The notes beneath the pieces are model-generated. The model was not told the DNA's origin and did not search any database. It saw only the letters and a program-made list of their open reading frames with translations. A stretch of 50,172 nucleotides of DNA from Bacteroidota bacterium (GTDB lineage Bacteria > Bacteroidota > Ignavibacteria > UBA10030 > UBA6906): positions 1 to 50,172 of the forward strand of contig JAUQWO010000086.1 of the NCBI GenBank assembly GCA_030835135.1, in the 5' to 3' direction. A program made the translations under genes and the position numbers. This document shows, one piece after another, positions 26,901 to 35,444 of this stretch; position 1 is the first letter of the stretch; each line of letters starts with the position of its first letter.

Positions 26901-27388
26901 GCGATGCGGGCATTCGCCGTCCTGGTCCCCATCAGCATGACCCTGGCATCACCGAGGGGGTCGGTGATCGTCCAGAAGCCGGTGTTCACGTTGCTCGCAT
27001 TGAAATCGTCAGAGCGGAAGGCGAAGACGGTGAACGCATTCGAAGATCCCGTCACCCCGTTCGTGGCCGTGATCGTGGTCGACCCTGTCGACCCGCAGGT
27101 GATGCTATGTGACGTCAGAACACCCGCGACGAATTTCGCGGTCGAGTCGCCGCCCGCCGACAACACACCATTGGATGTGACCTGGACCTTCCCGGTGAAC
27201 GCCGTGAACGTCGTGTTGTTCGCCTGCTGGGCGGTGATCCGGATCCCGAAGGGTACGCCGGCACGCTGCGTGCCGATGGTGCCGCCGCCGGCGATCTCCA
27301 CCTTGAAGTGATGGAGTTGTGCCTGGGCACTGGTGAGTCCAAGCAGCAACAGAGCGAGAGCCGCGATACGGCGGATCCGGGATGTCAT
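23912..27388 (-). CDS. T9SS-exported multidomain protein with duplicated concanavalin-like and FnIII modules
   Basis: 1158 aa. Signal peptide MTSRIRRIAALALLLLGLTSAQAQ, then an Ig-like region to about 125. Module A (about 127-330) begins DDFNASNVNTGFWTITDPLGD; module B (about 860-1065) begins DDFNTTSLHARWTITDPVGD. The two are clear paralogues of the DUF1349/concanavalin-like type. Each is adjacent to an FnIII domain, and these domains are also similar (RFDYGKTPSYGTTILDDTLR; RVRYGATASYGKIALADSTR). A third, lectin-like region lies at about 545-760. The C terminus is a T9SS sorting domain (LAQNYPNPFNPETILEYDVP ... GVYFCRMRAGDFVQIRKLLLVQ). Probably a cell-surface or secreted carbohydrate-binding protein; no catalytic motif seen. 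Confidence 0.9.
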   Translation of the reverse strand: MTSRIRRIAALALLLLGLTSAQAQLHHFKVEIAGGGTIGTQRAGVPFGIRITAQQANNTTFTAFTGKVQVTSNGVLSAGGDSTAKFVAGVLTSHSITCGSTGSTTITATNGVTGSSNAFTVFAFRSDDFNASNVNTGFWTITDPLGDARVMLMGTRTANARIALSVPAGISHDLYSGKNTAPRVLQSCANADFTLNVKFDSPVSQPYQVQGVLVQGNATTLLRFDLSSDGTATKAFAASTTDGFATAPAIQIPFVSVAPNNVAPLYMRIVRTGSTWTMLTSTNGTSFSAIGSFSLPMTVSQIGMFVANAGTSVPAHTALVDYFFDAALPIAAEDGGTVVDSLPPLLYDLMSVAGGTDIRVTWRTDERAKSRFDYGKTPSYGTTILDDTLRTEHSVMLRNLTNNTRYNFRIIATDSTGRATTTANQRDTTYPKTPTVFTSWYGSTQTFGKVGTPQRYVNILGNVTDPVGLDTVKYRLNGGSPVVLTLGPDARRLQRPGDFNIDLAYNALQAGSNSVVVTTKNIFGEQTTNTITVIDSSKNVWPLPFTVAMSSAKSLSDSVQVVDGRWAVASGAAQIVERGYDRLLAVGDTTWMDYDATVRLKVTGLDTTLVAYNAPSNGPGIGLLMRWAGHTNDPNPGRQPLEGYLPNGASAMLSWTSVSTQRWEMFGNNAQLRDAKDAPALQLDTMYMFRMQVSTVTGQGGFYRFKVWKASQTEPAGWLMNAQEGLGDPQHGSLLIVAHHVNCWIDHIRVTTVPQDLVPPAVGAIGNETAATSAFVTCSTDEPARVRVRYGATASYGKIALADSTRRIAHGIPVTGLTPSTTYHYSIEAVDNAGNTANTGDATFVTGPAAAASTLVPDDFNTTSLHARWTITDPVGDVTFSTPDTVVRISIAAGTTHDLWTNGYGVPRIMQAANNTDLFVQVKWNSALIEAPDAYRFQGVIMQQDATNLIRFDFASAPSGLTLFSATFRDGFSIDSIRIRANVSVPGGAGAAPLYLRVQREGNIWSAWHSINGWAWTLGAQFHHPLTLTGVGLYCGTTGSAPPAFTSVVDYFHTTPTATDVTDPATDGFVPQAFALAQNYPNPFNPETILEYDVPAARHVNVVVYDLLGRQVGVLVNELKTPGRYRVSFKPDGLSSGVYFCRMRAGDFVQIRKLLLVQ

Positions 27389-27793
27389 GACACCTCCAAT
27401 ACGAGAGACAACGCGAGTATTCCAGTCGATGAGATCACGTCAGAAGCAGATCCGGTAGCCATGGTTGGAAACGGTGGACGCCAGATCGGGACAGCACGGG
27501 AAGTGGCACGGGGAGTACAGCGGCTCCCCCGCTCCCCGTCCTTGATACACCCCAACGATCGCAATATAAAGGTATACACTCGCGCCGACAATCGGGAAAA
27601 CATCGTAATCGCGTCTAGTAACGCACGAAAAGTGTCACCGATGTGTCTGCATGGCCCGGCGGTCCATGCAGAGAGAGCCCGAGATTCCTATATTTTCCAC
27701 TCCTCCACCCAAAAAGAGCTTTCCCTGGTGCATTCCCGGCTCGATCACCGGACACCAGCCCGGGTCCCGGTGGGCCACAGCGTCCTATCCCTG
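27389..27793. other. 405-bp intergenic region upstream of the 1158-aa T9SS gene
   Basis: Contains the leader and promoter candidate of the T9SS gene (27563-27591) and the 3' flank of otsB. No gene, RNA motif or repeat recognised. Confidence 0.4.
27563..27591 (-). promoter_or_regulatory. candidate promoter of the 1158-aa T9SS gene
   Basis: Minus strand: TTGTCG, exactly 17 bp, TATATT. The predicted start point leaves a leader of about 168 nt before ATG 27388. Confidence 0.45.
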
Positions 27794-28612
27794 CTATGCG
27801 TCATCGCGCGACCGGCAGGCAAGTACCCCTGCGAGGAACACAAGAACATCCGGCACGGTCCGGACCGTGTAGCGCGCCGCGGTACGCCGGGACCTGCCGA
27901 CATGGATCGTGATCCCGCGTCCCCGGAGCGCGAGGAAACCATCCTCATCCGTCCGGTCATCCCCGATGAACACCGGGAGGGCACCCTTGTACTCCCGCGA
28001 CTCCAGCAGCTTCAGTATCGCATGGCCCTTCGACCAGGAGATCGCCGGGCGTGCTTCCAACACCTTCTTGCCATGGGTCAGCCTCAGCGAGCCTGCGTAG
28101 GGCCCCATCACACGTGTCATCATTGCCCGTATCCCCGCAACATGACGTGGGTGCACCTGACGGTAATGGATATCCACGGACCACCGTTTCTGCTCGATGC
28201 GGATCCCCGGAATGGTGCCCAGACGCTCTTCCGCCGCCGCATACACCTTGCGGATGTCCGGTTTCAGATCGTCCAGCGCCGGATGGGTCCACACGGCCTG
28301 ACGCGATACGATGCGGACCCCGTGATCGACGGCAAGGTCGGCACCACATCTCCGGATGCTGCGGGGAACGTGGGAGAGCGAACGCCCGGTGACGATGGCG
28401 ACGCGGATGTCGGGGGAAGCAACAAGCGCACGGAGGAGCCGCACGGTTCTCCCACCCGGGACAGCCGCCTCGCGTGTGGCGGCGATCGGCGTCAGCGTGC
28501 CGTCGTAGTCGAGGAACAGCGCCAGTGTTCGCGCCCCCTGGAGCCGGCGGTGAACGAACGGGTCGACCACATCGTTTCTCATGAAGAGCGGCCGAGGACC
28601 TGCATTAGCCAT
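27794..28612 (-). CDS. otsB: trehalose-6-phosphate phosphatase
   Basis: 272 aa, HAD superfamily, dephosphorylates trehalose 6-phosphate to trehalose. Motif I is FLDYDGTLTP with the nucleophile/acid pair D35 and D37; motif II lies in AIVTGRS; motif IV is GDDRTDEDGF, followed by ITIHVG. ATG 28612 overlaps the end of otsA by 8 bp (ATGGCTAA), so the pair is translationally coupled, and AAGGA precedes it. A longer frame to 28666 and an internal ATG at 28582 are alternatives. Product: cytoplasmic enzyme making the compatible solute trehalose. Confidence 0.93.
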   Translation of the reverse strand: MANAGPRPLFMRNDVVDPFVHRRLQGARTLALFLDYDGTLTPIAATREAAVPGGRTVRLLRALVASPDIRVAIVTGRSLSHVPRSIRRCGADLAVDHGVRIVSRQAVWTHPALDDLKPDIRKVYAAAEERLGTIPGIRIEQKRWSVDIHYRQVHPRHVAGIRAMMTRVMGPYAGSLRLTHGKKVLEARPAISWSKGHAILKLLESREYKGALPVFIGDDRTDEDGFLALRGRGITIHVGRSRRTAARYTVRTVPDVLVFLAGVLACRSRDDA

Positions 28613-30875
28613 GACGGGGTTCCTTCTCTCCTTCGCTGCCAGGCTGAGGCAGCGGAAGGCGCACACGCGCCAGTCCGGTGATCAGATTCGCTGCCCAGCG
28701 ATAGACATTCCGTTCCCGCACGGTCGAACGCATCTCCCGCATCCGGAGCTGCCGCTCCCCTTCCTCCATCGTGAGCGCGCGGGCGATCGCCCCGGCGACC
28801 TCCTCCGTGTCATACGGATTGACGCGGATCGCGTCCTGGAGTTCGTTCACCGCGCCGGCGAATTCGCTCACGATCAGGACTCCACCGTCGTCGCTGCGGG
28901 CACTGACGAACTCCTTCGCAACGAGGTTCATCCCGTCATGCAACGATGTGACCAGACAGACATCCGCGGCCCGGTAGTACCGGTTGATCGTCTCGTGATT
29001 GTGGTGCGCTTTGAGGTAGAGGATCGCCTTCCACCCTCTGACCTGGAAGCGCCAGTTGATCCGTTCCACCGCTGCATCCAGTTCCGCGCCGAGATCATGA
29101 TAGCGCTTGATATGCGTACGGCTCGGTGCGCCCAGCTGCGCGAACGTGAATTTCCCCACGTACTCAGGATGCAGCTCAAAGAAACGCTCCACGGCGAGGA
29201 AACGTTCGAGGATACCCTTCGTATAATCGATCCGGTCGACACCCACACCAAGAAATGCAGCATCGATTCCATGTACGCGAAGCAACGCCTTCCGCTCCGA
29301 TGCCGGATCGCCAGCAGCCGGCATGTCGGGGAAAGCCACGCTGATCGGGAAAGGTCGAACAAGCGTACGGTCGCGGTTCCGCTCGACCGAGAACTGCTCC
29401 CAGTTCGTCTTCGATTCCAGGAAGCGGTCCACCGTCTCGAGAAAATTGTTGCAATGAAACTGAGTATGAAAACCGATGAGGTCCGCACCCAACAAGCCGA
29501 TGAGCATCTCCTCCTTCCACGGACAGATCCCGAACACTTCCGGGTTGGGCCACGGAATGTGCCAGAAGATGGCAACGCGCGCATCGGGCCGTTGCTCTTT
29601 GATGAGCAATGGGAGAAGGGCAAAATGATAATCCTGGATCAGGACGAGAGGCGCCTCTTCGCCCGCGATGTCCCTGAGTACGGCATCCGCGAATTTCCTG
29701 TTGACCAGCTGGTAGTGCTGCCAGTCCTCCTTCCGGAAGAGTGGTCTCGTGTGCGTGATATGACAGAGCGGCCAGATCCCCTCGTTCGAGAATCCGTAGT
29801 AATACCCCTCCTCCTCCTCCTTGGTGAGGAACACGCGGTGCAACGTGTAGGCCGGCTCATCCGGCGGGACGCGCAACGTGCCATCGCTCCCCGTATGTTC
29901 ACGGTCTGCGTTCCCACTCCCATGCGCGATCCACATCCCGCCACACGCACGGAGGATGGGGTCGAGCGCGGTAACGAGCCCTCCGGCAGGCACGATGCAC
30001 TCGGTCACGCTGCCGACCGTCTCGTGCATGAATGGCTCACGGTTGGAGACCACGAAGAGACTCTGCGCCTTGAGTTCGTTCCGTACATGCTCCTTCAGTC
30101 TCTCCGGCGTCCAGAGGGCTTCCGCCGTCATGCGCAGCCGGGCTTCACGCTGGGCTGCCGCCCGGGCCTGGGCCAGGCTGCGCGCGAGCAGCGAGACTTC
30201 CACCCCCAGAGGACCGAGGAGGTCGCCTCGCGGAAGATTCTGATCCGCGGCGGTCCTGCCCGCACGCAACCCGCGTAGCCACTGGGCAGCCTGGGCAATG
30301 GGACCGGTGATGCTCCACCGCACGACAACGATCGTGATGAGGATGATGAGCACGATCTGCACGAGCAGCCGGAAGAAATTCGTGTACCAGATCCCCGTCA
30401 GACGTTCGGCCATGAAAGCGGCGTCATGGGCGAGGAGTACAGTGCCGGTCGCGTGCGTCCCGGTCTGAATGGACCGTGCATAGAGATGCACGCGGCGATC
30501 ACCAAGCATGCTGAATTGTGACACCGCGGTGTCGCGCACGATCGCTTCATACACCAGCGCCGTGACCGCCGGCGAGCCTCCCTGTAGCGATGCGGTGGAG
30601 GATAGCTCCACCCCGCTACTGTCGAACAATGCCAGACCGATCAGGCGCGTCCTGTTGCCGAAACGGTCGATGAGCGAACGCAGACGGTCCGGATCGCCCG
30701 CAAGGACCGCCGAGCGCATCGCTTCCTCAAACCCCTCGGCGAGCACGTTCGCCCGTGTATCAAGTTCCTTCTCCATCAGTTCCCGATCGGTCTCCGCCTG
30801 GAGCCAGGAGAACAGTGCAGCCACCCCCGCCGCTGCGATCAGGAGTGCAATGATCAGGCGCATGGTGATCTTCAT
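28605..30875 (-). CDS. otsA: trehalose-6-phosphate synthase fused to an N-terminal two-TM sensor and HAMP-like region
   Basis: 756 aa, against about 460-500 for an ordinary OtsA. TM1 about 7-25; an extracytoplasmic segment about 26-165; TM2 about 168-187 (LLVQIVLIILITIVVV); a HAMP-like linker about 188-245 ending in an Ala/Arg-rich helix. The GT20 synthase domain runs from FVVSNREP (274) to about 735. GT20 landmarks are IQDYHFALLP, FWHIPWPNPEVF, GFHTQFHCNNF, GVDRIDYTKGI and SLHDGMNLVAKEFV, so the catalytic part looks complete. It would make trehalose 6-phosphate from a nucleotide-glucose donor and glucose 6-phosphate at the inner face of the membrane, perhaps gated by an envelope signal (inference). 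GGAGG lies 7 nt before the ATG; otsB follows with overlap. Confidence 0.92.
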   Translation of the reverse strand: MKITMRLIIALLIAAAGVAALFSWLQAETDRELMEKELDTRANVLAEGFEEAMRSAVLAGDPDRLRSLIDRFGNRTRLIGLALFDSSGVELSSTASLQGGSPAVTALVYEAIVRDTAVSQFSMLGDRRVHLYARSIQTGTHATGTVLLAHDAAFMAERLTGIWYTNFFRLLVQIVLIILITIVVVRWSITGPIAQAAQWLRGLRAGRTAADQNLPRGDLLGPLGVEVSLLARSLAQARAAAQREARLRMTAEALWTPERLKEHVRNELKAQSLFVVSNREPFMHETVGSVTECIVPAGGLVTALDPILRACGGMWIAHGSGNADREHTGSDGTLRVPPDEPAYTLHRVFLTKEEEEGYYYGFSNEGIWPLCHITHTRPLFRKEDWQHYQLVNRKFADAVLRDIAGEEAPLVLIQDYHFALLPLLIKEQRPDARVAIFWHIPWPNPEVFGICPWKEEMLIGLLGADLIGFHTQFHCNNFLETVDRFLESKTNWEQFSVERNRDRTLVRPFPISVAFPDMPAAGDPASERKALLRVHGIDAAFLGVGVDRIDYTKGILERFLAVERFFELHPEYVGKFTFAQLGAPSRTHIKRYHDLGAELDAAVERINWRFQVRGWKAILYLKAHHNHETINRYYRAADVCLVTSLHDGMNLVAKEFVSARSDDGGVLIVSEFAGAVNELQDAIRVNPYDTEEVAGAIARALTMEEGERQLRMREMRSTVRERNVYRWAANLITGLARVRLPLPQPGSEGEKEPRHG

Positions 30876-31049
30876 CGTCAGACCTCCGTTGTCTGTGGAC
30901 GATCGCCGGCCAGCTCATCACGTGGGCCGGCCTGCAACAGCGCGGCACCACGGCATGGGCCGTCGCATGCATGGATCCGGCGATCATCATCAAGGGAACG
31001 GTACGATCGTGCAGCGTTTCAGTCACACGCACGGCACGATCAGGAAAGT

Positions 31050-31421
31050 TCAGGGGTACGATGGGAACCCGGGAGGTCCCCGCGCAGGCGCAGGCGAGGC
31101 CGCCGGCTGGCGCGGGATGATGTTGTCCTCGGGCGAGAGCGCGGCACAGGAATGCGATCGCTCCCCGGAGAAGAATGCATCGACGATCGCCGGATCCGGC
31201 GCCGCCACGGTGACCGGAGAAGGCAGATGCCGTTCCTGGTACATCGACACACGACCGTGCTTCTGCACCGGGACGCGGCCTGGCGCGACGCGCTCTTCCC
31301 GGCCTCCGGCGCCCACGAGAGTGAGCGACTGGAGATGACCGGCAACGCCGACTCCTCCATACACGAGGAGGAGCAAGGCGGCAATGGTCTGTATGATCGT
31401 CCGTTCCAAGAGGGTCACCAT
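31050..31421 (-). CDS. small single-pass membrane protein of unknown function
   Basis: 123 aa from ATG 31421 (TTG 31427 is also in frame). A short basic start and one hydrophobic segment (TIIQTIAALLLLVYGGVGVAG, residues about 8-28) are followed by a polar, proline-rich tail (GPPGFPSYP at the end). The protein-like composition and position, 174 bp upstream of otsA on the same strand, favour a real gene, but no family is recognised. It could be an accessory to the membrane-bound trehalose synthase or unrelated. Confidence 0.5.
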   Translation of the reverse strand: MVTLLERTIIQTIAALLLLVYGGVGVAGHLQSLTLVGAGGREERVAPGRVPVQKHGRVSMYQERHLPSPVTVAAPDPAIVDAFFSGERSHSCAALSPEDNIIPRQPAASPAPARGPPGFPSYP

Positions 31422-31494
31422 TCCCAATCAACGAATCGCATCGTTGAATATCAACCCCGTGCGGCGTCGACCACGCGACCACCTGCGCGCCGGT

Positions 31495-31797
31495 CTACGT
31501 TCGGTCCATCGACACACGTACATGCGGACCGGTCAGGGCCAGCATCCAACGAAGATCGGTCGCAGCCACACGATGCCATGTCGGCCGCAGGACATGCGTC
31601 CTGATGATGCCACCCTCATCGAACACCCGCAGGATGTCACGGTCGCCCGTTCCCGGGTGGCGGACACCGATCGCCCAGCGCGACATCGCGAAATCCTGTG
31701 CCTGCAGAGCGCCCATGCGCGTCACAAGCTCAATGATCCCGGAACATGCCGGGGCGAGAAGGTGCTGACTCTGCAGCCGTTGGAGAGTGGTATCCAT
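31495..31797 (-). pseudogene. truncated AlkZ-like winged-helix DNA-binding protein (N-terminal remnant)
   Basis: 100 codons, beginning MDTTLQRLQSQHLL and containing MGALQAQDFAMSRWAIGVR, DEGGIIRTHVLRPTWH and ATDLRWMLALTGPHVR. These match the first quarter of the winged-helix DNA-binding/DNA-glycosylase AlkZ-like family (PF06224, usually 350-400 aa). The frame ends in TAG at 31495 and no continuation of the family is seen downstream in any frame before the small membrane-protein gene. No ribosome site precedes the ATG. Most simply a deletion remnant. Confidence 0.7.
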
Positions 31798-31842
31798 AGG
31801 GGGGGTGCGATCGCCGGATGAGAGAAGCGAGACAAAACGACA

Positions 31843-31872
31843 CGGGGCCCGGTATACAACGTCCGGGCCCCG
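31843..31872 (-). terminator. intrinsic terminator of the Ig-repeat T9SS gene
   Basis: Perfect 10-bp stem CGGGGCCCGG / CCGGGCCCCG with a 10-nt loop, 18 bp past the stop at 31890. The minus-strand RNA continues GUGUCGUUUUGUC. Confidence 0.7.
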
Positions 31873-31889
31873 GTCATGTTCGTGCGTGG

Positions 31890-34800
31890 TTAGCGGACCA
31901 GCAACAACCTGCGTGTCTCGGTGGTCGTTCCTGCCTGCAGGCGGTAGAAGTACATCCCGCTCGGCAGATGCTCGGCATTGAAGCGGATCTCATGATATCC
32001 CGCCTGCTGTTCGCCGTTCACCAGCACTGCCACTTCGACGCCCAGCATGTTGTACACACGCATCTGCACCGGCGTCTTTGCGGGCAGACTATACCGGATC
32101 GTCGTGGACGGATTGAACGGATTCGGATAATTCTGATCGAGCGTCACCGTGGTCGGCAGCGTCCGGGTCTCCGCAACATTCGTCGCGGAGATGCGGACCT
32201 TCCAGGTTCCGCTGGGGGAGCTCCATCCGCCGGCATTCCCCGCCCGCACCCGCCACCAGTACGATTGGGCGTTGGTCAATCCGGACATGGTCCTGGCGGT
32301 ATCGGTGAGCGACGAGTCGACGATGCGCCCCGTCGTGAACAGAGAATCCGTCGCGATCTCGAACCAGTAGCGCGTCACGCCGGCCGCGCCCCTGGACCAG
32401 ACAAAGTGCTGCGTGGTGGCAGCGTTCGATGTCCCGTTCGGGGGCAGCAGCAGGGTCGGTGCGGACAGGACGACCGGTGTCGTGACCGTGAGCGATGCGC
32501 TGTTGGTCTGCATTGTGCCGACGGGATTCGTGATCACACAGCGGTACTGCGCGCCGTTGTCACCGATCCCCACCGGAGGGGTCACGTACCGCGGACCATC
32601 GGCGCCGGGGATGTTCACGGTATTCTTCTGCCACTGGTAGGTCAGCGGTGGCGTGCCGCTCACGACGGCAGTGAACACCGCGGTATCGCCGACCACGACG
32701 GACGCTTCCGCCGGATGCCCCGTCACTGCGAGCGGAGCCACACTCGTGACCCGCGACAGCGACACGTCGTCGATGGAGAACACGTCGCCGGCCGAGTCAT
32801 ACGGCGCGAGATAGAACATCATGCGCGCATCGGTCGCCACGCCGCTGAAGCCCGTCGCCGTGAACGTCACCGCGTGATCTTTCCACGTCGTGTCGAGGTT
32901 GAAGACCTGGCCCGAGACGCCGTACGACGTGAAGGGCGTGGCGTGCTTCTGGATGCTGACGGACACGTCATGGCCGGATGTGCTGGTAGCGCGGAAGTAC
33001 AGTTTGTACTCCGCTCCGGCTTCGAGCGTCACACCGATCTGATACAACTGCACATTCCCGCCTTCCGTGGCGATCGCGATCCGTGCGGCATGGGGATGCT
33101 GCGGTCCCGCCGCCGCGGTCGTGAAGGTGCCGCTGCCATTGGTGAAGAACGCCCACGACGCCGTCCCCTGCTCAAAGCCTGCGTTCGCAAGGATGGAGAC
33201 GGAGCCTGTGGTGACCCGCAACCTGGCCTCGGCGCTGGTGACGCTGTCGAGGTTGTTCTTCACGACGCACTGGTAGACCGCACCGCTGTCGCCCAGGGTC
33301 GTTGCCGGGGTCTGATAGACGGAGTCGATCGCACCGTTGATCGGCGCGCCGTTCTTCTTCCATTGGAAGGAGATCGGCGGAGCACCCTGCACGCGCACGG
33401 TGAAGATCGCGGGCTGGCCTACTCCGACGAGCTGGTCGATCGGTTGGAATGTGATCGTCGGCGCCGCGGAGCTCAGCACGATCAGCCGTGCGGCAGCGCT
33501 CGGCGTGTCGCCCCCGCCATTGCTGACGATGCAGCGGAACAACGCGCCGCTGTCCGACTTGCTGACGGGCGGCGTCGTGTATGACGTCTCCGTCGCACCG
33601 TCGATGTCCACGCTGTTCTTCTGCCACTTGTAGGTCAGCGGTGCGGTTCCGGATGCCTGCACACTGAAGGTCGCCGTCGCACCCACGATCACCGTCTGGT
33701 CGGTGGGTTCCGTGTCGATCACCGGCGAGGTCGTCCCGCTTCCCACCGTCAAGGTCGCACGATTGCTCGTGGCGGTCCCGTAATCGTTCGTGACCACGCA
33801 CCGGAACGTCGCGCCATTGTCAGCAGGCCCCGTTGCAGGTGTCGTGTAGCTGGAGCCGTTCGCGCCATCGATATCGGTATCATTCTTCTGCCACTGGTAG
33901 TGCAGCGGGGCGGTACCGCTGGCGCTCACGGAGAACGTGGCAGTGGCGCCGACAGCGACACTGCGGTTCGCGGGGTGACTGCTGATGCTCGGTCCGTAGT
34001 TCCCCGCACTGCCGCCATACCGGACGATCAGTCCGGGACCCGGCCACAGGATCTCGATCCCATGGTGGAGGATGTTCGAGGAGAAGAAGGTGATGGTGTT
34101 CGTGCCCGACAGGAGTTCGCCGGTGGGGAATGTCCGGATGTCGAAGGAGTAGGCATGGTTCCCGCCGTAATCGCCGTCGGTCCATCCGTTGAATCGACGG
34201 TAATTGTAATCGCCCGGCTCCCGCGCACCATCGATCCCATTCCACGTACGCATCATCCCGACCACCTCCGTGGCCTGGGAGACATCATCCGATACGCTGT
34301 AATGGAGGTTGACCTCATCGAGATCCCCGCGCGCCCACGCGCGTTCGGGGACGTCCAGAGGCTTGTAGAGGCGCACATAACTCCCCGAGCGCTGGAGCGT
34401 CAGGCCGGTCACTTCGGGTGACACATACCACACGCCATTGCCATTGCGGATGCGGGCGATGAGCTTGATGCTCCCCGGGGCCTGGTCCGGAACATAGCGC
34501 GTATCCCATGTGGTCTGCCAACCGCCGCCGGTCACCGTGCCGACATGGTTCTTGATCGTCGGTTCCGACTCGCCACCAAGCGGCGGGGCGTAGTCGTGAT
34601 GGTATTCCTGCCACACGCCATCGCCGTCGGTGTCATACCCGTCATAGTACGCCAGGAAATCGACCCGGTCGGTCCCTCCACTCACGCTGGCGGAGATCAT
34701 CGGGTTCTCTCCGAACGTCCCGCTCTGGGATGGCGAGGTGATGCTGCCGGTGGAATGTGTCTTGCCACCGTCATAGTACACGCGCAGGATGATGCTGTAC

Positions 34801-35336
34801 CAGCCGAATTGTCCCCAACCGAATCCGTAGGGCGGAGCCTGGCCGCTATTCGTCCCCTGGAATGTGTTCGTGCCGGAATGAAGGTCGGATAACGGCACCG
34901 GGATGGTGAGGTCCAGCTGGGTGATATAATTGTAGCCCTCGTGGCCATCCGGAATGCCGTTGCCGCTGCCGAGTTCCGGGATGTCGATCCAGCCGTTGCC
35001 GTTGAACCGGATCTGCTTCCCTGTCGTCCCGACGTGACCGCCCCAGATGTTGATCACTGCCTCCGCGCGGATAGCGCCGGAGAGGTCATCCACGCCAAGG
35101 TCCAGGGTGGGGTTCGGCAGGAACGGTGCCGCCTGAGGATAGACACCCAGGTCGATGTTCGGGTCGGTGACGCGCCAGTCGTCGCCGCCCATCGTGCGCA
35201 TGAATTCCTTGTACACATCGCCGGGCTGCGGTGACATCAGATACTGTGCTGATGCAACGAGCGGAACCATGGCGATGAACACGAGAAAAAGGAATGCGCG
35301 CTGCACGAATCGGGGTGCAGGGTGCAATGAGGTCAT
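31890..35336 (-). CDS. T9SS-exported protein with Ig-like repeats and a carbohydrate-binding-like module
   Basis: 1148 aa from ATG 35336, with GGAGA upstream (TTG 35348 is also in frame). Signal peptide with FLFLVFIAMVPLVASAQ. Residues about 40-450 form an unassigned region that includes DTDGDGVW. Four Ig domains of one kind follow, each with a variant of GTAPLTYKWQKN...SGALFRCIVSN (YQWQKN, YKWQKN, FQWKKN, YQWQKN). A CBM4/9-like jelly roll (NAGFEQGTASWAFF ... FSIDDVSL) sits between Ig domains 3 and 4. An FnIII domain (SYWWRVRAGNAGGWSSP) and a T9SS sorting tail (QNYPNPFNPSTTIRYSLP ... RLLLVR) end the protein. Likely a surface-attached glycan-binding or adhesive protein. Confidence 0.9.
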   Translation of the reverse strand: MTSLHPAPRFVQRAFLFLVFIAMVPLVASAQYLMSPQPGDVYKEFMRTMGGDDWRVTDPNIDLGVYPQAAPFLPNPTLDLGVDDLSGAIRAEAVINIWGGHVGTTGKQIRFNGNGWIDIPELGSGNGIPDGHEGYNYITQLDLTIPVPLSDLHSGTNTFQGTNSGQAPPYGFGWGQFGWYSIILRVYYDGGKTHSTGSITSPSQSGTFGENPMISASVSGGTDRVDFLAYYDGYDTDGDGVWQEYHHDYAPPLGGESEPTIKNHVGTVTGGGWQTTWDTRYVPDQAPGSIKLIARIRNGNGVWYVSPEVTGLTLQRSGSYVRLYKPLDVPERAWARGDLDEVNLHYSVSDDVSQATEVVGMMRTWNGIDGAREPGDYNYRRFNGWTDGDYGGNHAYSFDIRTFPTGELLSGTNTITFFSSNILHHGIEILWPGPGLIVRYGGSAGNYGPSISSHPANRSVAVGATATFSVSASGTAPLHYQWQKNDTDIDGANGSSYTTPATGPADNGATFRCVVTNDYGTATSNRATLTVGSGTTSPVIDTEPTDQTVIVGATATFSVQASGTAPLTYKWQKNSVDIDGATETSYTTPPVSKSDSGALFRCIVSNGGGDTPSAAARLIVLSSAAPTITFQPIDQLVGVGQPAIFTVRVQGAPPISFQWKKNGAPINGAIDSVYQTPATTLGDSGAVYQCVVKNNLDSVTSAEARLRVTTGSVSILANAGFEQGTASWAFFTNGSGTFTTAAAGPQHPHAARIAIATEGGNVQLYQIGVTLEAGAEYKLYFRATSTSGHDVSVSIQKHATPFTSYGVSGQVFNLDTTWKDHAVTFTATGFSGVATDARMMFYLAPYDSAGDVFSIDDVSLSRVTSVAPLAVTGHPAEASVVVGDTAVFTAVVSGTPPLTYQWQKNTVNIPGADGPRYVTPPVGIGDNGAQYRCVITNPVGTMQTNSASLTVTTPVVLSAPTLLLPPNGTSNAATTQHFVWSRGAAGVTRYWFEIATDSLFTTGRIVDSSLTDTARTMSGLTNAQSYWWRVRAGNAGGWSSPSGTWKVRISATNVAETRTLPTTVTLDQNYPNPFNPSTTIRYSLPAKTPVQMRVYNMLGVEVAVLVNGEQQAGYHEIRFNAEHLPSGMYFYRLQAGTTTETRRLLLVR

Positions 35337-35444
35337 GGATGTCTCCAAGAGATGTACGTGAATGACAGTTAGAGTATGAGATCCTGGGTGCGGCAGTGCG
35401 CCGCCGGGGCGATGGCGCCCCTTACATGCATGCGATCGGTACGT

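Noticed and set aside
31818-33584. 588-codon plus-strand frame opposite the Ig-repeat gene
   Set aside because: Arg/His/Asp-rich antisense shadow of Ig-repeat coding sequence.
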